DNA of 64,000 nucleotides, taken from the NCBI GenBank assembly GCA_045642705.1, contig JAZUJK010000007.1, forward strand, positions 1 to 64,000, in the 5' to 3' direction. The position numbers and the translations under genes are program-made. This stretch comes from UBA1227 sp045642705. Its GTDB lineage: Bacteria; Bacillota; Clostridia; Oscillospirales; Acutalibacteraceae. This document shows positions 34,967-44,000 of the stretch, piece by piece (the first letter of the stretch is position 1; each line of letters opens with the position of its first letter). The notes beneath the pieces were generated by a model. That model did not search any database, was not told the DNA's origin, and was given only the letters and a program-made list of their open reading frames with translations.

Positions 34967-36181
34967 TTATTTTAAACCAAATGTCTCAATAACATAATCC
35001 ATATCCTTATCTCCACGTCCTGAGAGATTTACAAGGATTGAACCATGGCGCTGCTCTCTTGCAAGTTTCATCGCATAAGCAACTGCATGTGAGCTCTCAA
35101 CTGCAGGGATGATACCCTCTTTTCTTGAGAGTTCAAAGAATGCATCAATTGCAGCATCGTCATCGATTACATCATAAGTTACTCGATCAATTGATTTCCA
35201 GAATGCATGCTCTGGGCCAGATGATGGATAGTCAAGACCTGATGCGCAAGAATAAACTGGTGCTGGCTCGCCATTCGCATCCTTTAACATGATTGAATTG
35301 AAGCCATGCATGATACCCTCTTCACCATATTTGAGTGAAGCGGCATGGTCGCCGAGTTTCTCACCGCGGCCAAGTGGCTCAATACCATAAATTTTAACTG
35401 GATCTGATAGGAAACCTGAGAAGAAGCCGGCAGCATTGGAACCGCCACCAACACAGGCAACAACAGAATCAGGAAGTTCGCCTGTCATCTCGAGGAACTG
35501 GTCATGTGCCTCAAAGCCAACTACTGACTGGAAGTCACGAACCATCATTGGGAAAGGATGAGGGCCAAGAACAGAACCGATGCAATAGATGCAATCCTTA
35601 TACTCCCTTGCATATGCTGCGAAAGCTGCATCAACAGCCTCCTTTAGAGTCTGAAGACCATCTGTTACCTCGATAACATTGGCGCCCAAAATCTTCATAC
35701 GAGCAACATTTGGAGCCTGTTTCTTGATATCAACAGCGCCCATATAGATGTCGCATTCCAGGCCAAAGTGAGCTGCTGCTGTTGCAAGTGCTACGCCGTG
35801 CTGACCTGCGCCGGTCTCGGCAATGATTTTCTTCTTGCCCATATATTTCGCAAGAAGAGCCTCGCCCATGCAGTGATTAAGTTTATGTGCACCAGAATGA
35901 TTGAGGTCCTCTCTCTTAACATAGATCTGAACATCACCAATAGAGCGAGATAGGTTCTCACAATATGTAATAGGTGTTGGTCTACCCTGGAAGTTCTTAC
36001 GGATCTCACGGAGCTCAGCTATGAACTTGGATGACTTACAGATTGTGAAATAAGCCTCTGTAATCTCCTCCATAGCAGCCTTGAGTTCTGGCTCGATGTA
36101 GCAGCCACCGTAAGGGCCAAAGAAGCCCTGCTCATCTGGATACTCTTTGAAATAGTTTGTAAAATCGAATTTTTCTGCCAT
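34967..36181 (-). CDS. trpB: Tryptophan synthase beta chain TrpB
   Basis: A 404-residue TrpB that joins indole and serine to make tryptophan with PLP. The PLP lysine is in HSGAHKLNH, the catalytic glutamate in ETGAGQHGVA, and the phosphate-binding loop is GGGSNA. I set the start at ATG 36181, behind AAAGGAG; the ATG at 36232 lies in the leader terminator. No trpA or other trp genes are next to it, so it may use free indole. It is controlled by a tryptophan T-box. Confidence 0.95.
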   Translation of the reverse strand: MAEKFDFTNYFKEYPDEQGFFGPYGGCYIEPELKAAMEEITEAYFTICKSSKFIAELREIRKNFQGRPTPITYCENLSRSIGDVQIYVKREDLNHSGAHKLNHCMGEALLAKYMGKKKIIAETGAGQHGVALATAAAHFGLECDIYMGAVDIKKQAPNVARMKILGANVIEVTDGLQTLKEAVDAAFAAYAREYKDCIYCIGSVLGPHPFPMMVRDFQSVVGFEAHDQFLEMTGELPDSVVACVGGGSNAAGFFSGFLSDPVKIYGIEPLGRGEKLGDHAASLKYGEEGIMHGFNSIMLKDANGEPAPVYSCASGLDYPSSGPEHAFWKSIDRVTYDVIDDDAAIDAFFELSRKEGIIPAVESSHAVAYAMKLAREQRHGSILVNLSGRGDKDMDYVIETFGLK

Positions 36182-36211
36182 ATTATTTGACTCCTTTCTT
36201 ATGTTGGGAGT

Positions 36212-36464
36212 AAAAAAATCCTGTCCCAACAAAATGCTGGGACAGGAATAAATTCCTGCGGTGCCACCCGGCTTGCCACTTATGTGACCACTTTTCGTAC
36301 TAACATACGCAAGTTTCTATTACGTGAAACTGGTCCGTCTTCCCTACTACTGTTTCAGGTCGCCCTCAAAAGTCCATTCAGAATTACCTCCACTGCCGCG
36401 CTTCCACCGTCCGCGACTCTCTAATAGCTTCGATAAAACCTACTACTCTTTCTCATCGGTTTAT
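36212..36464 (-). promoter_or_regulatory. Tryptophan T-box leader of trpB
   Basis: The minus-strand leader has the conserved T-box GGGTGGCACCGC (around 36259-36270), which pairs with the NCCA end of uncharged tRNA. The specifier loop GAATGGAC has TGG (Trp) at 36374-36376, and a GAGAAAGAGTAGTA start marks stem I. The terminator CCTGTCCCA/TGGGACAGG (36220-36246) is followed by seven T. The T-box, specifier and terminator together make this a tryptophan-responsive antiterminator. Confidence 0.95.
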
Positions 36465-36470
36465 GGTGAT

Positions 36471-36499
36471 ATTTTAATTATATATAACTTATTTGTCAA
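36471..36499 (-). promoter_or_regulatory. Promoter of the trpB T-box leader
   Basis: Minus strand: perfect -35 TTGACA (36494-36499), 17-base spacer, -10 TAAAAT (36471-36476). The predicted start, near 36464, coincides with the start of T-box stem I. Confidence 0.8.
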
Positions 36500-37017
36500 C
36501 CTTTTGTTGCAAAGAAAATACCGAGGAATAACATACCCTGTGCAAAGCCATTTACGAACTGTGCAATCCAGTTCTTCTTGGCATCCTTATTAAAGTCATC
36601 ACGCTTATTAGTTGACTTAACATAGCCCATAACGCCCATTCCAGCAAAGCCCAAGATAAAGAAGATGAGTGCTGGGATTGAAACAAGTGCCTTGATTATG
36701 CCACCCCAGTGAATAACCTTGAGGATTGTGCCAAGGATTGCGCCAACAATAGCAATCATAAAGCCACTTGCCATAAGTGGTACAAAGAGCTTATTAAGAA
36801 TCTTGATGTCGCCTACTTTTAGTCCAAGGAGCAATTTCCAGAGCACCTTGCATAGGCCTGAGAGTACTATAAGGATTGCTCCGATAAGGAAAATCCAAAA
36901 TGTAATTCCAGCGCCAGACAATGCTGATGCGATAATAATCATGCTAAGTGAAAAGAATATTACCGGTATTGCGTCGACAAGTGCAAGTCCGACTGTGAAG
37001 CCTTCATGTTCTTCCAT
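36496..37017 (-). CDS. Small integral membrane protein of unknown function
   Basis: A 173-residue protein with about five membrane segments (for example AIPVIFFSLSMIIIASALSG near the start) and two short charged loops. No catalytic motif. The stop lies inside the -35 region of the trpB promoter. It has a possible promoter at 37058-37087. I do not recognise the family. Confidence 0.65.
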   Translation of the reverse strand: MEEHEGFTVGLALVDAIPVIFFSLSMIIIASALSGAGITFWIFLIGAILIVLSGLCKVLWKLLLGLKVGDIKILNKLFVPLMASGFMIAIVGAILGTILKVIHWGGIIKALVSIPALIFFILGFAGMGVMGYVKSTNKRDDFNKDAKKNWIAQFVNGFAQGMLFLGIFFATKG

Positions 37018-37057
37018 TACTATATCCTCCGTCTATAATGAACAAATTCATAAAAAT

Positions 37058-37087
37058 ATTCTACAATATACAATACCACTTTGTAAA
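37058..37087 (-). promoter_or_regulatory. Possible promoter of the 173-residue membrane protein
   Basis: Minus strand: -35 TTTACA (37082-37087), 18-base spacer, -10 TAGAAT (37058-37063). Confidence 0.45.
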
Positions 37088-37096
37088 GAAAATACT

Positions 37097-37125
37097 TTGT
37101 TTTATTTTATATATTCTGTTATCAT
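37097..37125 (+). promoter_or_regulatory. Possible promoter of the membrane protein/acyltransferase pair
   Basis: -35 TTGTTT (37097-37102), 17-base spacer, -10 TATCAT (37120-37125) preceded by TGT, an extended -10. Confidence 0.45.
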
Positions 37126-37174
37126 TATGTTGAACGCATAAAGTTTAATTCATTTACCCATTTTGGAGGTCAAA

Positions 37175-38017
37175 ATGAAAGATTATACCGAGTTCATAGA
37201 TATAACCTTATCCGACCTATCCGGCGATCCTTCTATGAGTGAAGATATCGAAAGGTTCAAACAAAAAAGGAAAGCACAGATGCGTGACCGCGAAGTGACA
37301 CTTCGCAAGCGTGGGCTTTCCGATTCCAAGGTCATCTATGACCTAATTATCAGCGAAAATGCCGATTGTCGCCATGATTTTATCAAGGAACAGCGAGAAT
37401 CACTTGAGAACAGAATTGAAAAGCGACTTTTCAATTTAAAAATATTGCTCTCTGTCTCCTACTACATTTTTGTAGGCATTCTCTTTTTACTCGACACATT
37501 CTACAATAGAGATTTCGCTCATTCTTGGCTTATCATTATTGCTGGAATTGTTCTCTATACGGACTTTCTTCTTGTAATGCCACCAAATCTGCATTACAAG
37601 GGTAAGCGCAGATTGCCTCTCAGTGCAAGCATCTCAGTTGCGGTACTACTTTCCGCCTTCTTCTTATGGCTTGTTATGGATGTAGTATTTAAAATGCACA
37701 ACAGCGCAGTAATAATAACAGCAACGTTGCTGATACTTACTATTTTCGACTGTTTTGTGCCAGTTCTAGCAAAAGAAAAATTTGGAATATGGCATACAAT
37801 AATTGCGCCACCCGGCATAGGCACTTGGACTTATATTACCCTCGGATTGCTCCATATGATTCATTGGCAATCTGGATGGATGCTAATCGTTGCCGGTATT
37901 GCTATATCAATTATTATATTTGTCATTTACTACAATCGCACTCATCATCTACTTGAGCGCGCAGAGAAACTGCGTCTCGAGTCCCTAGATAGAACGGAGG
38001 TGCATATTGATGGCTAA
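37175..38017 (+). CDS. Membrane protein of unknown function, partner of an acyltransferase
   Basis: A 280-residue protein. The first 95 residues are charged and helical, including RLFNLKILLS before the first membrane segment; six or so membrane helices follow, ending in a cytoplasmic helix rich in Glu/Arg. No known domain is evident. ATG 37175, five bases after GGAGG, is preferred to TTG 37163. Its stop overlaps the acyltransferase start by 8 bases, so the two are translationally coupled and probably form one unit. Confidence 0.6.
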   Translation: MKDYTEFIDITLSDLSGDPSMSEDIERFKQKRKAQMRDREVTLRKRGLSDSKVIYDLIISENADCRHDFIKEQRESLENRIEKRLFNLKILLSVSYYIFVGILFLLDTFYNRDFAHSWLIIIAGIVLYTDFLLVMPPNLHYKGKRRLPLSASISVAVLLSAFFLWLVMDVVFKMHNSAVIITATLLILTIFDCFVPVLAKEKFGIWHTIIAPPGIGTWTYITLGLLHMIHWQSGWMLIVAGIAISIIIFVIYYNRTHHLLERAEKLRLESLDRTEVHIDG

Positions 38018-39311
38018 AAAAGAGAAATTAAATGCCGAGCTCTGGGACAAGATGCACTATATGTTCCGCGATTATAACGACCGCATGGTTCATGTCGTTT
38101 TAAACTACGACTATCAAATAAACATAGACGCACTAAAGAGCGTCATCATATGCTTTGTAGAAAAAATCCCTGTTCTTCATTCCAGTTTTCACTTCAGCGC
38201 AAATGATCCTTATTGGCAAGCTGAGGAATATACAATTGAAGAACTCTTGACTGTAATAGACAATCCAAATGACTTAGATGCTGCAATAGAAGACTTCATT
38301 ATGCAGTACCTCCCACCTGAGAACAACTTACAGATAAAGTTTGCTGTTATTAACAAGGACGGCAAATCCACTCTGTGTCTAGTCGCAAACCACATGTGTA
38401 TGGACGGTGGAGATCTAAAATCATTCCTTCATTCATTCTGTGAAGGATATACCGAACTCGTCGAAAATGAAAAGAGCCCTGTTGATATCGTTCGCCAAGG
38501 CTCCCGTTCCTTTGAAGAGGTATATACAGATCTCAGTTCTACAGAAAAGCGTGCTGCCAAACGGCTATATAAGAATGTATCCAACAAGGACAAGCATGGG
38601 TTCCCATTCACAGCCGACAGCAAGAATGACAAATCATTTATTGTAAAGCGCAAAATAGATGCCGATAAATTCGCAAAGCTCCGAGCAGCGGGCAAGTCCA
38701 TCGGTGCGACAGTAAATGATACACTCGTCGGTGCTTTCCTCTATGCAATGTATGACATTGCAGAGTTCCCAACCGACGAAGAAGTCGTTGTTTCCTGCGC
38801 TATCGACTTGCGCCGCTATATGAGCAACCTCGATGAGGTTGGATATACCAACCATACCGCGTATATGCCATGTTCTACACCTGGCAAGGCACGCGATATA
38901 AAAGAGAGTGTTGAATTTGCCAAAATTTCCGCAAGAAAGAATAAGGATGATAGGTTTATGGGACTCTATGGCCTACCACTTTTGAAACTTGCCTATAATA
39001 TTATGCCTTATCTCGCATCAGAGAATGTTATCAAGATTGGGTATTCCAATCCTCTCCTATCTATGAGTAACATAGGTGTACTGGATACAGCAAAATTATC
39101 TCTATGTGGTAACCCTCCTGTTGATGGTTTTATGACAGGTGCGGTTAAATATAAGCCATTTGCGCTTATGTCAGCAACATCAATGAATGGTGAAATGACA
39201 CTCGTTATGTGTGAGCGTGGAAACGAAAAAGATAAAGAAATAATAGAAAAATTCTTTGACTTGCTCGAGAAAAATTTTGATGATTTCATAAAACTCACAG
39301 AAATCGAATAA
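38010..39311 (+). CDS. Condensation/acetyltransferase-superfamily acyltransferase
   Basis: A 433-residue protein of the BAHD/condensation/wax-synthase-like superfamily. The active-site HxxxDG motif is NHMCMDGG (about residue 131), and the second conserved region resembles DLRRYM. Enzymes of this fold move acyl groups from a thioester to an alcohol or amine. The substrate is unknown; a membrane-associated lipid or alcohol is likely from its coupling to a membrane protein. GGAGG lies nine bases before ATG 38010. Confidence 0.7.
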   Translation: MAKKEKLNAELWDKMHYMFRDYNDRMVHVVLNYDYQINIDALKSVIICFVEKIPVLHSSFHFSANDPYWQAEEYTIEELLTVIDNPNDLDAAIEDFIMQYLPPENNLQIKFAVINKDGKSTLCLVANHMCMDGGDLKSFLHSFCEGYTELVENEKSPVDIVRQGSRSFEEVYTDLSSTEKRAAKRLYKNVSNKDKHGFPFTADSKNDKSFIVKRKIDADKFAKLRAAGKSIGATVNDTLVGAFLYAMYDIAEFPTDEEVVVSCAIDLRRYMSNLDEVGYTNHTAYMPCSTPGKARDIKESVEFAKISARKNKDDRFMGLYGLPLLKLAYNIMPYLASENVIKIGYSNPLLSMSNIGVLDTAKLSLCGNPPVDGFMTGAVKYKPFALMSATSMNGEMTLVMCERGNEKDKEIIEKFFDLLEKNFDDFIKLTEIE

Positions 39312-39317
39312 AAAAAT

Positions 39318-39352
39318 TAAGCCCTTCGCAAACGCGAAGGGCTAAGTTTTTT
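39318..39352. terminator. Bidirectional terminator after the acyltransferase
   Basis: TAAGCCCTTCGC and GCGAAGGGCTTA-like arms (AGCCCTTCGC/GCGAAGGGCT) around AAAC, flanked by A-run and T-run on both sides, between convergent genes. Confidence 0.9.
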
Positions 39353-39353
39353 A

Positions 39354-40040
39354 TTAGAATGCAAAGCTAATTGCTGCAAGCATAAGGCCTAAGAAATATG
39401 TACCACTATTGAGGCGAAGAACTAATTTGCTCTCTGTAAATTTGAACTTGTGAAGAGAGATAAAATAGTCTGAAATCATATATAGGATAAGGCCTGAGCA
39501 GAAGAGCACTGTTTTAACTGAGAATGGTGCAAGTGCAAGAACTGCAATTGAGAGTGTACCATGAAGTGAAACGGTTCCGATATATGGTGGGAACATAAAT
39601 TTCATCTCTGGCTTCTTCTCTTTCCAGATGTACCAGCCCTTGAACCAGAGAATGCAGAAAGTGCTAACGAGTGCTGCATAGATAAGTAGGAACCACCAAT
39701 ACTTACCAAAGCCTATTCCCTGTGCTGACATAAATTTAAGCTGTGCTATGAAGAGAATAACATTACTGATACCGAATGAGAAACCGCCCTTGGAGAAACT
39801 CCATAGGAGCAATACATCACCGACAAATGCGAAAAACAAACCGATTATAAAGCGGATATTCAGTGGATCTCCCCATAGTGAATGATTAAACATTTCAAAT
39901 ATCGCATATCCCATAAACATTGCTGCCATAAGGATTTTATTGATTGCACGACGCTTGAAATTGCCAGATGTCTCAGAGAAGAAATATGAGACAAGGACAA
40001 TGAGATAAAGTACAACGAAAATAATAGTATAAAGCTGCAT
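39354..40040 (-). CDS. YhhN-like (lysoplasmalogenase family) membrane protein
   Basis: A 228-residue protein with about eight membrane helices. The FVGDVLLLW segment matches the conserved GDVLL motif of YhhN/TMEM86 proteins, and the ISDYFISLHKF segment matches the later SD motif. Eukaryotic members cleave the vinyl ether bond of lysoplasmalogens; anaerobic Clostridia do make plasmalogens, so a related role is plausible but not shown. It lies 27 bases after an esterase gene, probably one operon. Confidence 0.7.
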   Translation of the reverse strand: MQLYTIIFVVLYLIVLVSYFFSETSGNFKRRAINKILMAAMFMGYAIFEMFNHSLWGDPLNIRFIIGLFFAFVGDVLLLWSFSKGGFSFGISNVILFIAQLKFMSAQGIGFGKYWWFLLIYAALVSTFCILWFKGWYIWKEKKPEMKFMFPPYIGTVSLHGTLSIAVLALAPFSVKTVLFCSGLILYMISDYFISLHKFKFTESKLVLRLNSGTYFLGLMLAAISFAF

Positions 40041-40067
40041 GATTTTCCCCCGTAATGTAGTTTTATA

Positions 40068-40961
40068 TTATTTGTTCTTACCAAAAAATGCTACCATCTT
40101 GTCAATTGCCTTGACTGAGTCTGGAATATCCGGTTCAAGAACTTGATATACATGATTAAGCGATGGCTTAAATTTGGTATCAAATTTAACCTTAGTACCA
40201 TTCGCACGAAGTGCCTTATATGCATTTCTTGACTGTCCCTTGGCAATTACATCCATAAAACTTGTGAAGATAATTGTAGGTGGATATTCTCCCTTAGTTG
40301 ATTTTACAACTCTGTCAAAGTCAAGATAGCGAGCATATGGCTGCTTCTTCCACTTCTTGCCGACCACGTGGATCATATAAGGTTTCATAAGACCTGCCGG
40401 TTTGAGATATGGGCAAGGTGAAACAAGTGAAACTGCAGAAATATGCAGTTTAGGATCCACGAGGTCAAATACCTCGCGGACACGCTTCGATACTGTTGCA
40501 GCCGCAACGTATCCTGCGAGTTGTCCGCCTGCCGAATCGCCAGTGAGATAGATTCTAGACTTGTTGCAAGGATAGTCAGAGAGATGCTTTGCAATATATT
40601 TAAGGGCAAGCATACAGTCTCTTAACTGATCTGCTACAAGTACATCTGGAACAAGTCTGTAACTGATACCAAATACTACGAATCCCCTCTCTGCGAGATG
40701 GAGGCAGTAGTTCTTGTTAAGTTCCTTGTCGCCATAGAACCATCCACCGCCGTGGATATCGATAATTACTGGGAGTTTCTGGCCCTGCTTCATATCACGT
40801 GGATAATAAACGTCCAGTTTGTGATACTTCTCACCATCATCAACATAAGGAATATCGAGTACTTCCGTCAATGTATCTGGATATGTCTGCTTCGCAAGAC
40901 GAGCTGCATCCATCTTCTTGTCAAAGTCCCAAAATGCCTTGATAAGAGATATAGGTAGTGC
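40068..40961 (-). CDS. Alpha/beta hydrolase of the hormone-sensitive-lipase type
   Basis: A 297-residue esterase-like protein: oxyanion motif DIHGGGWFYG, nucleophile elbow TGDSAGGQ, and a catalytic-His candidate in SLNHVYQV near the C-terminus. Start at ATG 40961, seven bases after GGGAGG; the frame to 40979 would start inside the site. First gene of an operon with the YhhN-like gene. Third HSL-type hydrolase of the window. Confidence 0.85.
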   Translation of the reverse strand, partial: ALPISLIKAFWDFDKKMDAARLAKQTYPDTLTEVLDIPYVDDGEKYHKLDVYYPRDMKQGQKLPVIIDIHGGGWFYGDKELNKNYCLHLAERGFVVFGISYRLVPDVLVADQLRDCMLALKYIAKHLSDYPCNKSRIYLTGDSAGGQLAGYVAAATVSKRVREVFDLVDPKLHISAVSLVSPCPYLKPAGLMKPYMIHVVGKKWKKQPYARYLDFDRVVKSTKGEYPPTIIFTSFMDVIAKGQSRNAYKALRANGTKVKFDTKFKPSLNHVYQVLEPDIPDSVKAIDKMVAFFGKNK

Positions 40962-40990
40962 CATAATTCCGCCTCCCATTATAGTCTCAA

Positions 40991-41008
40991 GTCGGTTGAA
41001 TGACCGAC
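40991..41008. promoter_or_regulatory. Inverted repeat in the esterase leader
   Basis: GTCGGT-N6-ACCGAC lies about eight bases after the likely start site of the minus-strand esterase transcript. It is a possible operator or a small RNA hairpin. Confidence 0.35.
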
Positions 41009-41022
41009 ATAATTACTCCTAA

Positions 41023-41051
41023 ATTATACAATATTTTGCCTTGATATTCAA
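41023..41051 (-). promoter_or_regulatory. Promoter of the esterase/YhhN operon
   Basis: Minus strand: -35 TTGAAT (41046-41051), 17-base spacer, perfect -10 TATAAT (41023-41028). The -35 shares a base with the divergent asnA -35. Confidence 0.65.
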
Positions 41052-41069
41052 TCACTATTATTGTATTAT
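41041..41069 (+). promoter_or_regulatory. Promoter of asnA
   Basis: -35 TTGATA (41041-41046), 17-base spacer, -10 TATTAT (41064-41069), 30 bases upstream of the asnA start. Confidence 0.7.
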
Positions 41070-41098
41070 TATTCTCATAAATAAAGGAAGTGGAAGCA

Positions 41099-42106
41099 AT
41101 GGACGGACTTTTTATTCCAGAAGGCTATGAGTCAAAATTATCATTAAAAGAGACTCAGAGAGCAATTAAACTTACAAAGGATACTTTCCAGAACAACCTC
41201 GCTCGTGCACTCAATCTCGACCGTGTCACCGCCCCTGTTATCGTACGCAGTGGCTGTGGTATCAACGACGACTTGAATGGCGTTGAGCGCAAGGTTTCTT
41301 TTGACATGCAGAGCATCGGTGGAAATGCCGAAGTTGTACAGTCTCTTGCTAAATGGAAACGTATGGCTCTCAAGAGATATCACTATCAGCCAGGTGAAGG
41401 AATTTATACAGATATGTCAGCTATTCGTCGCGACGATAGCTGCGATAACACCCATTCAATTTACGTTGACCAGTGGGACTGGGAACGTGTAATCAATGCT
41501 TCCAACCGTACAGAAGACTTCCTAAAAGGTATCGTAAGACTCATTGTAAATGCACTTGTTGACACCAAGGAAAAGGTAAATCTTGTATATCCTCAGCTCA
41601 CATGCAATATGGAGCGCGACGTCTTCTTCATTACGTCAGAGGAACTGCTCCAGATGTATCCAGACCTTGATTCCAAGGCACGTGAGAATAAAATTACACA
41701 GGAGAAGAAGACTGTTTTCCTTATGAAAATCGGCGGTAAGCTCTCAAATGGTGAGCGCCACGACGGTCGTGCTCCTGACTATGATGACTGGGAACTCAAT
41801 GGTGATATTCTCGTATGGGACGAGATACTCGGTTCCGCACTTGAGTTATCATCTATGGGTATCCGCGTTGATTCCAAATCAATGAAGGCGCAGTTAAAAC
41901 TCGCCGACGCTGAGGATAGATTGCAATATGCATATCATCAGGGCGTTATCGATGGCACTCTCCCACTTACAATCGGCGGAGGCATCGGTCAGTCACGTAT
42001 GTGTATGTATATGCTCGAGAAGGCTCATATAGGTGAAGTGCAGGTATCCGTATGGCCTGATGAAATGATTGATCTGTGTACAGAGAACGAAATTAAATTA
42101 TTATGA
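41099..42106 (+). CDS. asnA: Aspartate-ammonia ligase (asparagine synthetase A)
   Basis: A 335-residue AsnA that makes asparagine from aspartate, ammonia and ATP. The class II tRNA-synthetase-like core is visible in FDMQSIGGNAEVVQSLAKWK, in MSAIRRDD and in the late GGGIGQSRM motif (ATP-binding). I set the start at ATG 41099; GTG 41090 is possible but leaves no room for a ribosome site. Its stop overlaps the next gene (ATGATTAA), so the two are coupled. Confidence 0.95.
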   Translation: MDGLFIPEGYESKLSLKETQRAIKLTKDTFQNNLARALNLDRVTAPVIVRSGCGINDDLNGVERKVSFDMQSIGGNAEVVQSLAKWKRMALKRYHYQPGEGIYTDMSAIRRDDSCDNTHSIYVDQWDWERVINASNRTEDFLKGIVRLIVNALVDTKEKVNLVYPQLTCNMERDVFFITSEELLQMYPDLDSKARENKITQEKKTVFLMKIGGKLSNGERHDGRAPDYDDWELNGDILVWDEILGSALELSSMGIRVDSKSMKAQLKLADAEDRLQYAYHQGVIDGTLPLTIGGGIGQSRMCMYMLEKAHIGEVQVSVWPDEMIDLCTENEIKLL

Positions 42107-43050
42107 TTAATAAGAAAATTATATATGGCCTCGGTTGCGGGGCCATTTCCATTTCACTTGTAGTTGCTGATATATTGCAACAAAAAGTAATTGGAATAGA
42201 CAAGAACGCGCCACAGTCAAGTGGCAAGGACAAGGGAATGCTCGTTGAGCGTGACCTCCTCAATCCTATCGAGAAGGAAGGTAAGGACTGGTTCCTATCT
42301 CAGAACTATCGCGAAGTTCATATGATGAACAAGCGCGGTGAAAATCTCTGTGGTTACTTCCTTCCACCAAAAGATGGATGCAATGTTGTAGCATTCCTCA
42401 TCCATGGTTATAAGTCAAATGCATTCCGCAATCCAATGCTCTTCGCAAGGCATTATCATGAGGAATATGGCTATGGCGTATTTACAATGGACCACACAGG
42501 TATGGGCAAGAGTGAAGGTCATTATGTAGGATTCTCTGGCTATGAATCAGATGACTGTCTCCTCTGGCTCCAATATATCAAGGAGAACCTCGGTGATTAC
42601 CAATTCATCATCCACGGTGTATCCATGGGCGGTGCAACCGTATGCCAGATGGCCGGCAAGGACTTGCCATCTAGTGTAAAATTTGCCATCGACGATTGCG
42701 GTTTCACCGGTGGAAAGCAACAGATCGCATATGAGTTGCAAGTAAGACATGTACCTGTTCACCCACTGATTGAAGTACTTAGCTTTGTCAACAAGATCAA
42801 GGCCGGATATACACTGGGTTATGCCGATGCGCACAAGAGAATATATGATGCGAAATGCCCTATTCTCTTTATACACGGTGAGGATGACGGATTTGTTCCT
42901 GCAAGAATGGGACGCGAGATGTATAGCGCGTGTCCTACTGAAAAGGAACTTGTCATAATTGACAAGGGCACACATGCTGCCGCTCTCCTATATGATCCAG
43001 AACTCTACTGGTCCAAAGTAGATGGATTTATAAAAAAGTATATTAAATAA
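42103..43050 (+). CDS. Membrane-anchored alpha/beta hydrolase (lysophospholipase-like)
   Basis: A 315-residue hydrolase with one N-terminal hydrophobic helix (about 5-28) as an uncleaved anchor or signal. The catalytic triad candidates are Ser in HGVSMGGAT, Asp in IHGEDDGFVP and His in KGTHAAAL. This is the serine hydrolase/monoglyceride-lipase-like branch, different from the HSL-type hydrolases of the window. It is co-transcribed with asnA by overlap and ends before a terminator. Confidence 0.85.
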   Translation: MINKKIIYGLGCGAISISLVVADILQQKVIGIDKNAPQSSGKDKGMLVERDLLNPIEKEGKDWFLSQNYREVHMMNKRGENLCGYFLPPKDGCNVVAFLIHGYKSNAFRNPMLFARHYHEEYGYGVFTMDHTGMGKSEGHYVGFSGYESDDCLLWLQYIKENLGDYQFIIHGVSMGGATVCQMAGKDLPSSVKFAIDDCGFTGGKQQIAYELQVRHVPVHPLIEVLSFVNKIKAGYTLGYADAHKRIYDAKCPILFIHGEDDGFVPARMGREMYSACPTEKELVIIDKGTHAAALLYDPELYWSKVDGFIKKYIK

Positions 43051-43052
43051 TT

Positions 43053-43080
43053 AAAAGGCTCCCATTTTGGGAGCCTTTTT
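43053..43080. terminator. Bidirectional terminator
   Basis: AAAAGGCTCCC pairs with GGGAGCCTTTT around a short ATTTT loop, between the convergent hydrolase and EamA genes. Confidence 0.9.
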
Positions 43081-43991
43081 TATATCTCTTCTATCGCTAG
43101 AAGTACTATTCCGATAAGTAGCAAGAAAATTGAAATGTATTGAGCTCTTGCGAGTTTCTCTTTTAGGAATATTCTCGCGAGCATTACAGATATTATGCAA
43201 TAAGCTGCAATAACTGGTGCTGCAACCTCTGCCCTGCCTGAGAGCGCATATACATAAGTAAATTGTCCTGCGGTCTCACAAATGGCGGCAAGAGGTCTGC
43301 TGCCACCGACACCTGGTGACAGTGGCTCTCTCTTAATAAGCACAACATAGATAGCAAGCACAATTGCAACAATGAAGAATGTAAGTTCATATGAGATATT
43401 GGCCACATCTTCAAAATTTGCTTCGGTCACAGAGAGAAGCGGTGTTGTACTAATATCGTCGAGATAATAGCCGTCAAGGAATGTACCGAGCGAATCTATT
43501 ACCGCATATATAATTGGCATAAAGAAAGCGACAAAGCCTATCTTATACTTCTTATCGCCATCCTCTGCCTCCTCACGTCTCTCAAATGCGCCGAGCACTA
43601 TAACACCTAGTGTTACAAGCACTATTGCAACAAGTGACATCGCATCCGGCAAACGCCTTAGTACTATGCATAGGAGTATGCATGATATTGCGCCTGATGC
43701 ATTCTGTATCGGGCTCGATATCGAGAGAGCAAGATAGCGCAGACCGAAATATCCAACCGTCATAGATAGAATATACATAAGCGATACAGGCAGATAGACA
43801 TATAAATTTCTAAAATCATAATCTATGCCCCGTATAAGCATGGTCGCGATTGCAGTTATGCCCATGACAAATCCGACATATATAGTTGTCTTGATATGTG
43901 AAAAACGCTCCTCGCTATTGGCACCACGCTTGTAAAACAAGTCAGCTATGCCCCAGGCGCCGAGCGTTATCACTGTGTATATAAGCCACAT
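43080..43991 (-). CDS. EamA/DMT-family transporter
   Basis: A 303-residue protein with ten membrane helices in two EamA halves, the usual DMT-superfamily layout; EKLARAQYISIFLLLIGIVL marks the end of the second half. Family members export or import amino acids and other metabolites. It follows the gamma-lyase gene by nine bases and is the last gene of the liv operon, so it might move a product of that enzyme. Confidence 0.8.
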   Translation of the reverse strand: MWLIYTVITLGAWGIADLFYKRGANSEERFSHIKTTIYVGFVMGITAIATMLIRGIDYDFRNLYVYLPVSLMYILSMTVGYFGLRYLALSISSPIQNASGAISCILLCIVLRRLPDAMSLVAIVLVTLGVIVLGAFERREEAEDGDKKYKIGFVAFFMPIIYAVIDSLGTFLDGYYLDDISTTPLLSVTEANFEDVANISYELTFFIVAIVLAIYVVLIKREPLSPGVGGSRPLAAICETAGQFTYVYALSGRAEVAAPVIAAYCIISVMLARIFLKEKLARAQYISIFLLLIGIVLLAIEEI

Positions 43992-44000
43992 ATTATTTCC

